Notes under the pieces: model-generated
Database searches by the model: none
The model's input: only the letters and a program-made list of their open reading frames with translations
What the model was told of the DNA's origin: nothing
Translations under genes and position numbers: made by a program
Shown: piece by piece, positions 1 to 8,400 of the stretch
Position numbering within the stretch: the stretch's first letter is position 1
How the letters are laid out: every line of letters begins with the position of its first letter
DNA from: Muribaculaceae bacterium
GTDB taxonomy: Bacteria > Bacteroidota > Bacteroidia > Bacteroidales > Muribaculaceae
DNA: 64,000 nt
Assembly (NCBI GenBank): GCA_017443765.1
Contig: JAFSYB010000009.1
Span: forward strand, 1-64,000
Direction of reading: 5' to 3'

Positions 1-1
1 A

Positions 2-1357
2 TTACCTTTGTATGCTAATATGGTTCATAAGTTCTGCCCGTGCACTGAAGCTGAATTTAAGCCAAGGTGTTGTGCTGTTTTATCAAATGCTTTATTCAAC
101 ACAACGGCTTTTGACACACTTTCAGAGAGCAATCAAAAAACCGTCTTAAATCACTTAACTGAGATAGCAGGTACTTTACTTGGTTTATACTATCCATTGA
201 AAGATAACCAAACAAGTATTGTTTATATTTATGAGTCAGAATCATGCAAATACTTAGTTAAGGAGAATGATTTCCCCACTTTTTTTAAAAATCTTTGTTT
301 GAATTTCCAATTTCCCAATGGAGCAAAATGGATTAAATTTGTTCAGGATGATATTAAGAACAAAATTCACATCAAACCATTTTGTTATGTTGTGGCGTTA
401 CTTTATCATGCTCAATCCCAAAAAGATAAAGTCCTTCTAACAAAACAGGAAATCGGGTATTATGTTTTGAATAATCTTGATGTTTTGCAGGGTAAAGTGC
501 CTCACAAAGAGGTATATGAAAGAATAATTGAAGACAGAAAGCACAAAGTTAAGAGGGAACGAATGTCTGGCTCTCGAGATTGGCAGCATATAAAAGAGCA
601 ATTTAATCTCCTTGAACTTGCTAATATAATTGAGACTGATGCAACTTATATTTGGTTAAACAAGGATGAATCAAATAGCATAGCCCTTTTTATAAAACAT
701 CTTAACAACTTTGTTTTTGATGCCTATTCTTATAGCTTAGGCAGCCCCGACGATAATGATTTTTATGTAAGAGAGTGGAGATATTTCTATGGTCTTTTCA
801 ATAAAGAACTTTTAAATGTTACCACAAAATTTGGTGGTGGTGATATTGTTGTGTTTGGAAAGGAGGAACAGAGAGCGGAGGGCGGTGCAACAAAAACAAC
901 AATTGATCTTGGAGACGAAGGCGAGGCGTTGGTGTTTAGGTTAGAACAGGAACGAGTAAGAAATTATAAAGAAAGATTAGTGAATAAAGTTCTTCTTTTG
1001 GGCAAAACTAAAGGATTGGGATATGATATTGCATCAATTGAAGCAGATGAAAACCCCACAAAACCAGAATTTGCTCGCTATATTGAAGTGAAATCTACCA
1101 AACGAGTTACTGAACCATCGTTTGATAAAAAATGGCTTGATACTTTGAATATCACTTCAAAAGAATGGGTTGCGGCAGAGCAATATGGCGATTTTTATAA
1201 TATTTATCGCGTGTACTTTACAAAGTCCAAAACTTTCGTGGTAAGAATACAAAACCCATTCAGAAAGTCAGAAGAAGGCCTTATTGAAGTATATCCGACC
1301 ATTTATCAAATGAGTTTTGGCTCAGATGTAATAGAGCAACGATATTGCGGAGAATGA
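2..1357 (+). CDS. DUF3883 nuclease-like protein of an R-M pair (5' end may be cut)
   Basis: The reading frame is open to the left edge, so the gene may start outside the window; internal candidates are TTG at 8 and ATG at 20. The C-terminal third (about residues 300-440) matches the DUF3883 style of PD-(D/E)xK-like domain: a glycine-rich GxGYDI strand, then ARYIEVKST, where the E-x-K would be catalytic, then a conserved W and YxIYRV strand. The first 300 residues are not recognised. It overlaps the cytosine methyltransferase downstream, so it is most likely the restriction partner; DUF3883 proteins are frequent in such islands. Base composition is AT-rich (about 38 % G+C by eye) against a GC-rich chromosome, a clear sign of transfer. 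That it cuts DNA is inferred, not shown. Confidence 0.7.
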   Translation, partial: LPLYANMVHKFCPCTEAEFKPRCCAVLSNALFNTTAFDTLSESNQKTVLNHLTEIAGTLLGLYYPLKDNQTSIVYIYESESCKYLVKENDFPTFFKNLCLNFQFPNGAKWIKFVQDDIKNKIHIKPFCYVVALLYHAQSQKDKVLLTKQEIGYYVLNNLDVLQGKVPHKEVYERIIEDRKHKVKRERMSGSRDWQHIKEQFNLLELANIIETDATYIWLNKDESNSIALFIKHLNNFVFDAYSYSLGSPDDNDFYVREWRYFYGLFNKELLNVTTKFGGGDIVVFGKEEQRAEGGATKTTIDLGDEGEALVFRLEQERVRNYKERLVNKVLLLGKTKGLGYDIASIEADENPTKPEFARYIEVKSTKRVTEPSFDKKWLDTLNITSKEWVAAEQYGDFYNIYRVYFTKSKTFVVRIQNPFRKSEEGLIEVYPTIYQMSFGSDVIEQRYCGE

Positions 1358-1359
1358 GA

Positions 1360-2442
1360 ATGAAAATGGAACCGTTAAAAGTGGCGTCATTATTTTGTGG
1401 CTGCGGTGGGTCTGATTTAGGGCTTATCGGTGGTTTCTACTATCTTGGAAAATATTACGATAAACTTCCGTTTGAAATTGTTTTTGCTGTCGATTTTGAT
1501 AAATATGCTGTTGAGACCTACAATCTCAATTTCAAGCACAAAGCCGTCTGCGCTGATGTGACAACTATAGATTTTAATAACACACCAGATGTGGATATGG
1601 TAATTGGTGGATTTCCTTGCCAGTCCTTTAGCACTGTGAACCCCACCAAAGACACAAACGATGACCGAGCCAATCTCTACAAGCAAATAGTAAGGTATCT
1701 CGAAACAAAACGACCAAAATATTTTATTTGCGAGAATGTAAAAGGGTTGTTAACCTTACAAAAAGGTGCAATCATTAAAAAAATAGTCACTGACTTTCAA
1801 AGAGTTGGTTACAACGTTGATTTTAAATTACTTAAGGCTGTAGAGTATGGTATCCCACAACGCAGAGAAAGAGTGTTCATTATAGGCATTAGAAAAGATT
1901 GTGTTTTTAATTATAGATTCCCATCAGCAATATGCTCAGAAGAAGATTCAGTGCCTCTTAGTGCCGTTATTGATGTTCTTGAAATACCAGAACAGAAGTA
2001 CTATTTTTCTGAGAGAGCAGTGCAGGGAGTTAAGAATGCTAAAAACAACATGAAGCGCGGGCTATGGCAAGATCTGGATGCTCCATGCTTAACAATAACA
2101 TCTCATTTAGCTAAAACAAGCATGAACTCTCGAGACCCAATTTTATTGGTTAAACCCGAACAAGAATTGTATCGTCGTTTTACACCGAGAGAGGCCGCTC
2201 GTATTCAATCATTCCCCGATGATTTTATACTTAACAAGTCTGAATCTAAATCTTACAAACAAATAGGCAACGCAATCCCTCCTGTTTTGATGTGGTACGT
2301 TACAAACGAGTTAAGTAAGATCATTGGAGAGAGTGAGGTGGAAAGAGTAACGTATTATTCACCAATAGAATTGGAGATACCATTTGTTTGTGAGAAAGGC
2401 TTGACCTATAGAAAGATAAAAAGCAGCAAAAAGAAAAAATAA
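1360..2442 (+). CDS. DNA (cytosine-5-)-methyltransferase
   Basis: Transfers methyl from S-adenosylmethionine to C5 of cytosine in a recognition site, protecting host DNA. All key m5C motifs are visible in order: motif I SLFCGCGGSDLGL near the N-terminus, motif IV GGFPCQSFS with the catalytic Cys, motif VI ENVKGL, motif VIII QRRERVFIIG, motif IX RRFTPREAARIQSFP, and motif X QIGNAIPP. The short region between VIII and IX is the target-recognition domain; its specificity cannot be read from sequence. Length (about 360 aa) is normal. GGAGA at 1349-1353 sits 6 bases before ATG 1360, which decides the start; ATG 1354 and 1366 are alternatives. The gene begins inside the end of the DUF3883 frame, so the two are translationally coupled. 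It shares the low G+C of its partner. Confidence 0.93.
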   Translation: MKMEPLKVASLFCGCGGSDLGLIGGFYYLGKYYDKLPFEIVFAVDFDKYAVETYNLNFKHKAVCADVTTIDFNNTPDVDMVIGGFPCQSFSTVNPTKDTNDDRANLYKQIVRYLETKRPKYFICENVKGLLTLQKGAIIKKIVTDFQRVGYNVDFKLLKAVEYGIPQRRERVFIIGIRKDCVFNYRFPSAICSEEDSVPLSAVIDVLEIPEQKYYFSERAVQGVKNAKNNMKRGLWQDLDAPCLTITSHLAKTSMNSRDPILLVKPEQELYRRFTPREAARIQSFPDDFILNKSESKSYKQIGNAIPPVLMWYVTNELSKIIGESEVERVTYYSPIELEIPFVCEKGLTYRKIKSSKKKK

Positions 2443-2593
2443 TAGGGTGGTTTCTATAAATAGTTTGAGTCGTTTTGGAGCCGGATAAATCAGCCAGTGC
2501 CTTATCACTATTCAAGTAAGCTTGATACTGAGTTCGGCTTGCACTGATTTTTAACCGCGATTCTCGCGTTCACTTGTGGGGGGGGGCTAAAGT

Positions 2594-2628
2594 CACCCAT
2601 TTTGCGCGGTGGAGGCAAAAAATGGGTG
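2594..2628 (+). terminator. Stem-loop, probable terminator of the R-M pair
   Basis: Ten-base arms CACCCATTTT (2594-2603) and AAAATGGGTG (2619-2628) enclose a 15-base loop. It lies between the methyltransferase and the promoter of the next gene, the expected place for a terminator. There is no clear T-run after it, so the call is moderate. Confidence 0.4.
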
Positions 2629-2658
2629 GAAAATACCGCTTGTTTCGGCGTAATTGCG

Positions 2659-2666
2659 TAATTTTG
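2659..2666 (+). promoter_or_regulatory. Bacteroidota -7 box (TAATTTTG)
   Basis: Exact match to TAnnTTTG, about 130 bases upstream of the PAP2-barrel start. The upstream -33 box is weak (TTG near 2640, spacing short). Confidence 0.5.
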
Positions 2667-2793
2667 CAGTCGAATTCAGTGCGCTATGTGTGCTGTGATG
2701 CGAATGTGCACCTGCTGAATCGTGATGTGAGCATTGCAACACTGAAAGACGAAGGCTTCGACCTTCATACGTTTTTAAATAGATAGAATTGAT

Positions 2794-4617
2794 ATGAACC
2801 ACGCTTGTTTATTGCCTGTGCTGATTGCGGCATTGTTGCTGTCGCCGTCGGCCAAAGCGCAGGAAAGTGCCGACACGCTCTCGTCGGTGGCCACCCAGAT
2901 GGTGCAGAATGAAACCGAAATAGGAAATGTTGTGGCAACAACCGAGGCACCCTCCTCGCCTGTCGATTCCGCCTCTGTCGGGCTGCCGGAGCCTGTCAAA
3001 AACCTGTCGCTGCGGTCGGAATCCGAGCCTGAGCCGGCACGACCTTTGAGCTTGTCGGACTATGAGCCGCCGCATGCCATGGATTGGAACATGATTCGCA
3101 GCCGCACCAATCCTGCCGTCAAGCCCTACACGTTTTGGCAAGACCAGACGTGGGTGGGGCTGCCACTGTTTGTCGCCGGCTTGATTGCCAAGGCCGAGAA
3201 GACAGCGTTCCGTCAAAACTATAACAATCCTAACACTAGAATCCGTCTAATCAAGTACAATTTCCACAGTGAGATAGACAACTACACGCAGTTTGTGCCT
3301 TTGGCGCTGACGATAGGCCTGAAGCTTGGAGGTGTGGAAAGCCGCAGCGACTGGCCGCGGTTCTGGGCCTCGGCAGCCATGTCGAGTGCCATCATGGCCG
3401 GCATTGTCAATGGGGTGAAGTACACTGCGAGCGAGATGCGCCCCGACGGCAGCACGCGCAACTCCTGGCCCAGCGGCCACACCGCCACCGCATTTCTCGC
3501 GGCCACGATTCTGCACAAGGAGTACGGCCTCACGCAGTCACCGTGGTACTCGGTGGGTGCCTACACGCTGGCAACTGTCACGGGCGTGATGCGGGTGCTC
3601 AACAACCGCCACTGGATCAGCGACGTGCTATCGGGTGCGGGCATCGGCATCTTGAGCGTGGAGCTGGGCTACGGCATCTGCGACCTGCTCTTCAAGGGGC
3701 GGGGGCTCCAGCGGGGCGACTTGGACGTGTTTCCCGACCTCCGAGAGAAGCCCTCGTTCTTTGCCATCTCGATGGGTGTGGGTTTGGGCAACCGGCATCT
3801 GAATATGCCCGCCTTTGATTTCCACATCCCGCAGCACATCCTCGATGCTGTGGAAGCCGATGGCATCACCGAGGAGGATACCGGCGACCCCTTGTCACTC
3901 AAGTTCCGCAGCGCCACCGCAGTAGGGGCCGAGGCGGCCTGGTTCTTTAGCCGATATGTAGGCCTGGGTGCGCGTATGCGCGTGAAAAGCACCCCCATCA
4001 ATGGCTGGAGCGCGTTTGCCATGAGCGAAAACGCGGCTCTTCAGCGATATATGAAAGACCCAGACTTGCAAAACGCCATCTCCAACATTGCCCTTACTAT
4101 CGAGAGCGACCACATCACCGAGTTTGCTTTTGATGCCGGTCTATACTTCAATCTCCCATTCTCGTCGCGTTTTGCGCTGGGTTCCAAACTGTTGGTGGGA
4201 CGTAGCGTGTTGGACGACATCGATGTCAATGCCAGTTTTGCCGGGAAGCAGATGAAATACAATTCCGACTCGCATGGCTACGACGACCAGTGGCTCGTGC
4301 CCACCGACAAGGACGTGTCGTGCAAATGGGACTATGTGAACGTGAGTGAGTCCAACTCGATGAAATTCGGCACTGGGCTTTCGCTCACTTACGCCCACAA
4401 GAACGCTTTCTCGTTCCGGGTGTTCTGCGACTATGATTTTGCCCGCAAGACATTCAAAGCCAGCTACAACCCCATGGGTTTCTTCCAGGAACTTGTGCCC
4501 GATTTGGTGAGCGACCTCAAGGGTATGGGTTGGGATGTGCTTGAGCCGGCCACCTCAAGCCTGCGCAAGAACTTGCACCAGTGGGTGCTGGGCGGTGCCC
4601 TGTGCGTGTCGTTCTGA
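2794..4617 (+). CDS. PAP2 phosphatase fused to outer-membrane barrel domain
   Basis: 607 aa with an N-terminal signal peptide ending near AKAQ. A PAP2 (type 2 phosphatidic acid phosphatase) domain occupies about residues 110-300 and shows the full active-site signature: K-x6-RP (KYTASEMRP), PSGH (SWPSGHTATAF) and R-x5-H-x3-D (RVLNNRHWISD). Enzymes of this fold remove phosphate from lipid or isoprenoid phosphates at the outer face of the inner membrane. The last ~300 residues are rich in alternating hydrophobic/aromatic strands and end in VSF, typical of an outer-membrane beta-barrel. The fusion suggests action in the periplasm or outer membrane, perhaps on lipid A or undecaprenyl phosphates; the substrate is inferred. 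It stands alone between a promoter and a strong terminator. Confidence 0.85.
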   Translation: MNHACLLPVLIAALLLSPSAKAQESADTLSSVATQMVQNETEIGNVVATTEAPSSPVDSASVGLPEPVKNLSLRSESEPEPARPLSLSDYEPPHAMDWNMIRSRTNPAVKPYTFWQDQTWVGLPLFVAGLIAKAEKTAFRQNYNNPNTRIRLIKYNFHSEIDNYTQFVPLALTIGLKLGGVESRSDWPRFWASAAMSSAIMAGIVNGVKYTASEMRPDGSTRNSWPSGHTATAFLAATILHKEYGLTQSPWYSVGAYTLATVTGVMRVLNNRHWISDVLSGAGIGILSVELGYGICDLLFKGRGLQRGDLDVFPDLREKPSFFAISMGVGLGNRHLNMPAFDFHIPQHILDAVEADGITEEDTGDPLSLKFRSATAVGAEAAWFFSRYVGLGARMRVKSTPINGWSAFAMSENAALQRYMKDPDLQNAISNIALTIESDHITEFAFDAGLYFNLPFSSRFALGSKLLVGRSVLDDIDVNASFAGKQMKYNSDSHGYDDQWLVPTDKDVSCKWDYVNVSESNSMKFGTGLSLTYAHKNAFSFRVFCDYDFARKTFKASYNPMGFFQELVPDLVSDLKGMGWDVLEPATSSLRKNLHQWVLGGALCVSF

Positions 4618-4634
4618 CGCCGGGGTTGGCAGCA

Positions 4635-4678
4635 ATTCACGCGGCTCACACCTTATTGAAGGTGTGAGCCGCGTGAAT
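4635..4678. terminator. Perfect 20-bp hairpin, shared terminator
   Basis: Arms 4635-4654 and 4659-4678 are perfectly complementary over 20 bases with a 4-base loop (ATTG). It lies between two convergent genes (PAP2-barrel on + and ferredoxin on -). No T-run follows in either direction, so it may stop transcription or protect 3' ends in both. Confidence 0.6.
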
Positions 4679-4730
4679 CTGTCATAGCGCAGTCGGCGCG
4701 CGAAAGTCAAAAAAAGACGATTTAACTGTC

Positions 4731-4901
4731 TTACTCTCCGGGAGCGATGGCGCCCGTGGGGCAAGCATCGGCGCAGGTGCCGCAGTCCATACAGGTGTCG
4801 GGGTCAATCTTGTAGATGTCACCCTCGCTGATAGCGCCGGCGGGGCAAACACCCTGGCAGGTGCCGCAAGCCACGCAGGAGTCAGAAATAACGTATGCCA
4901 T
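4731..4901 (-). CDS. 2[4Fe-4S] ferredoxin (56 aa)
   Basis: A 56-residue protein starting MAYVISDSC and ending AIAPGE. It carries two copies of the clostridial-type cluster motif CxxCxxCxxxCP (CVACGTCQGVCP and CMDCGTCADACP), giving two 4Fe-4S clusters, so it is a small soluble electron carrier. The length is exactly that of clostridial ferredoxins. Likely partners are pyruvate:ferredoxin oxidoreductase or Rnf in anaerobic metabolism (family knowledge). It is a single-gene transcript: a promoter lies at 4963-4995 and it converges on the hairpin at 4635-4678. Confidence 0.95.
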   Translation of the reverse strand: MAYVISDSCVACGTCQGVCPAGAISEGDIYKIDPDTCMDCGTCADACPTGAIAPGE

Positions 4902-4962
4902 AGTAGTAGTAAAAAATAAGTGAATGAATTATTAGTTGAAAACAGTAGGTTAATTCTGGCTG

Positions 4963-4995
4963 CAAATGTACGGCTATTTTTTGGAATGGCCGCAA
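4963..4995 (-). promoter_or_regulatory. Promoter of the ferredoxin gene
   Basis: On the minus strand, -7 box TACATTTG (4970-4963) matches TAnnTTTG exactly. A TTG at 4995-4993 stands 22 bases upstream. It is about 60 bases before the ferredoxin ATG. Confidence 0.6.
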
Positions 4996-5030
4996 TTTTT
5001 CGCTCTTTTTATTCACTTTCTTGCAAAAAC

Positions 5031-5062
5031 CTTGCCAAATCGGCTCAAAATGCCTACCTTTA
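5031..5062 (+). promoter_or_regulatory. Promoter of the SUI1-addA operon
   Basis: CTTG at 5031-5034, a 20-base spacer, then TACCTTTA at 5055-5062 (one mismatch to TAnnTTTG). It lies 18 bases before the SUI1 start codon. Confidence 0.6.
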
Positions 5063-5080
5063 CCGAAAATTTCTTTCGCT

Positions 5081-5416
5081 ATGGAGGATTGGAAAGCAAA
5101 ATTGGGAGCGACTTTCAACATCGAGATGCCCGTAGCCGAGGAGGCTGCCGAGCCGGCTGCGCGTGGTGATGCCTGCCAGCAGCAGGGTGCGCAGGTGGTG
5201 CATGTGCTGCTCGACCGCAAGGGCCGGCACGGCAAGCAGGCCACCCTGGTCACCGACTTGCTGTGCGACGGCGACGCACTGGCTGCGCTGGCACGCGAGC
5301 TCAAGCAACTGTGCGGCGTGGGAGGCTCGGCGCGAGGCGGCGAGATACTCATTCAGGGCGACCAGCGCGACAAGCTGACGGCATATCTCAAGCAAAAAGG
5401 CTTCAAAGTGAAATGA
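5081..5416 (+). CDS. SUI1/YciH family translation factor
   Basis: 111 aa. The C-terminal 70 residues follow the SUI1/eIF1 fold: LDRKGRHGKQATLV, then a helix, LKQLCGVGGSARGGEILIQGD, then LTAYLKQKGFKVK. The G-K-x-T and GxGGSxRxGxIxIQGD blocks are the family hallmark. Bacterial YciH is thought to act at translation initiation and possibly in stress, but its role is poorly known. Start ATG 5081 is chosen because it follows the promoter box at 5055-5062; upstream in-frame starts would lie before it. The TGA stop overlaps the ATG of the helicase-nuclease (ATGA at 5413), so the two are translationally coupled. Confidence 0.88.
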   Translation: MEDWKAKLGATFNIEMPVAEEAAEPAARGDACQQQGAQVVHVLLDRKGRHGKQATLVTDLLCDGDALAALARELKQLCGVGGSARGGEILIQGDQRDKLTAYLKQKGFKVK

Positions 5417-8400
5417 GTGTTATCGAAGAAAAACAGAAAAGCACGCTCGATGGCGGGCTGCTTGTCATCAAGGCCTCGGCGGGGTCGGGAAAGACCTACA
5501 CACTGGCACAACTATACATCGAGTTGCTGCTGCTGCGACCCGGCCGGCATGGACGGCTGGAGCTGCGGCAAAACCCCGGCTACCACCAGCACATTCTGGC
5601 CATCACCTTCACCAACAAGGCCACCGACGAGATGAAGCGCCGCATTGTGAGTGAGCTTTACCAGCTTGCCACCGATGCCCGGCGAAGCCCCTATTATACG
5701 CATTTCCAGGCACTGTGCACCCCGCAGGCCCTTGCCGGGCTGCAACAGGCCGCTCGGCAGGCTCTCACCGCGCTCCTGATGAACTACTCACAGATGAAAG
5801 TGAGTACCATCGACTCGTTTTTCCAAAGCATTCTGCGCAATTTCGCCCGCGAACTCGACCGCGACTACAACTACGAGGTGCAAATCGACGAGGAATTTGC
5901 CGTGCGCTCGGCCTTGCATGACTTCCTCACCAGCCTGGGACGCGACAGCCAGCGGCGCGACGGCAACCGCCACGATGCCCGCATCATCGAGGACTGGGTG
6001 AGGGAGTACATTCAGGGAAACGTGGAACAGGCCGAGAACTGGAATTTCTTCTACAACGCACAACTGGCCGACTTTGCCAAGAACATCAACACCGAGCTGT
6101 TTCGCTCGCGCCTGTCTGAAATCCGCGACTACCTCTCGCGCCCCGACGGGCAGGGCCAGCGCCAAAGCGACCTGAGCCGCATTCGTGCTTTCAAGCAGCA
6201 GCTCGTCAAAATCCGCAACCACTACAAGACCCGCTACACCAACGATTTCAACGATGTGCTGCCTGCCATCATGCAGCGCTGCAACATTGAGGAAATCCAC
6301 CTGAGTGGCAACAAGCCGCTGTGCACCTTTGTGCTGCGCGCACGCATGGCCACTGGCGTTGCGCCCACCGATGCCTTGCGTGGCGTGAATGCCGCCAACC
6401 TCGCGCAGCAGTTCAAGGGCAAGTTCGTGCCAACCGAACAGGCCCAGGCCGAAATCCTGACGATGATCGACAACCTCCTCACCGCCTACGACACCTGGAA
6501 GCTCTTTGCCGCCATGGTCAACAACGTGGGACTGCTGGGACTGATTGGCGAGATTGACCTCAGCCTCGAGCAGTACCGCAAGGACAACAACGTGGTGCTC
6601 ATTGCCGACACCAACGAACTCATCTACCGCATTGTGACCAGCCAGCGCGATGCCGTGCCATTCATCTACGAGCGCGTGGGAACGTGGATTAACCATTTCA
6701 TGATTGATGAGTTTCAGGACACGAGCCACAAGCAATATGAGAACTTTGTGCCGTTGCTCGACGAGAGCCTGGCTCAAGGCACCGACAACTTCAACCTCAT
6801 CATCGGCGATGCCAAGCAGTCGATATACCGCTTCCGCAATGCCGACCCATCGCTGTTCCGCGACCAACTCAACAGCGACTTTGCCCAGAAAGGACTTCGC
6901 TTGAACACGCTGCCCACCAACTTCCGCAGCCTGCAAGCCGTGGTGCAGTTCAACAACAGGTGGATTGAGCAACTGCTGCGGCACTACGGCTGTGGCGATT
7001 CCCAAACGATAGCTGCCGATTTGGTCATGCGCACCTACGAGCCCACGCAGCGCGAGAGCGACTACCAGCAGCTAATCAGCAAATTGCCTCCCGCCCACCC
7101 GCAAGGGTGCGTGCGGGTGCTCACGCAGTCGCCCGACGGAAAGCCCTACACCAACGAGCTGGCGCTTGCCGAGCTGCCCGATTACCTGCTTGAGCTGCAC
7201 CAGCGCTTGAGGTGGGCACAAATCGGCATACTGGTCAACACCAACAAGGAGGCCACCGCCGTGGTGCAGACAATCCTGGACCACAACAAGCACTGTGCCG
7301 AGCAGCCGGCAAGCCGCATTGCCGTCACCAGCGAGGAGGCCATGCAGTTGCAGAACTCCCCTGTGGTGAGGCGCGTGGTGAGCTTGTTGCGCTTTGTGGA
7401 CATGGTGCAATACCAGGTGCAGGACGACGCGGCCGAGGATACCGGCGGTGAAACAGCCGCGCCCGACACCGGTGCGAGCCGCAAATTGAGCGAGCAGCGT
7501 CTGTGCCAAGTGCTTGGCGAGTTTGTCGCTGCCATGGCCCGGCAGGGCGAGAGCGATGCCGCAGCCACGGGCAGCATTCTCGACCAATGCTTTGCCGCGC
7601 ACGACCAGGCCACCACAGGCAGCGCCAGCAAGAAGATGCAACACTATGCCAACGAACTCACCCACCTGCTGCCCGACCCGCGCACGCATCTGCTCACACT
7701 CACCAGCATTGTGGAGCGAATCATCGAGCGCATCATTGGTGGCGACAGCACCCACGAGGGCGAAACGGCTTTCCTGCTCGCCTTTCAGAGTTGTGTGGTG
7801 GACTTTGCCAGCCGCACCAGCGGGGGCACGGTGCGCGAGTTCCTGCGCTTCTGGGACCAAAAGCGGGAAAAGCTCACGGTGGCCTCGGCCAGCGGCGAGG
7901 ATGCCGTCACCGTGATGACCATCCACAAGGCCAAGGGGCTGGAGTTTGATTGTGTGGTGATTCCCTTTGCCGGCTGGGAAATGAACGACAACAGCAAGGA
8001 AACGCTCTACTGGCTGCCACGCGAGTGCTGGCTGAGCCAGCAGGGCAACAGCCTGCTCGCCGGCGTGCCGGGCGTTGAGCCCAACGACGAGCTGCTGCCG
8101 CCGCTCATTCCGATAAAGAAAGCGTTCGCTCGCGAGCTGGCACGACGCCAGGGAATCCTGACGCATTTCCTCGACAGTCAACGTGCCGACACATTGATTG
8201 ACAACCTGAACAAGACCTATGTGGCCTTTACCCGCCCGCGCATGGAGCTTCACATGTTTGCCCCGACGAGTTCCAAAACCAAGAGCGATGCCGTCGAGCG
8301 GGTGGGCGACCTGCTGGCAGCCATGGTTCCCACAATAGAGGGTGTGGAGAGCTATGAAGAGCGCGGGTGGCAGCTGGGTGTGCCCGTTGGCGATGCCGGC

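Larger units (their letters stand above)
2443..2793. other. Intergenic boundary between imported and native DNA
   Basis: 351 bases without a convincing gene. AT-rich sequence runs to about 2570, then a run of nine G (2578-2586), a stem-loop (2594-2628), and a promoter box (2659-2666) for the downstream gene. G+C rises sharply across it, so it is the likely right edge of the imported restriction-modification segment. No integrase remnant or clear attachment repeat was seen. Confidence 0.5.

Noticed and set aside
2574..2786. 70-codon frame before the PAP2 gene
   Set aside because: Runs through a G-tract, a stem-loop and the promoter box, with no recognisable domain.
5263..5412. Longer N-terminus for the AddA-like protein
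   Set aside because: That stretch encodes SUI1 in another frame and has no helicase homology; ATG 5413 fits the family start.
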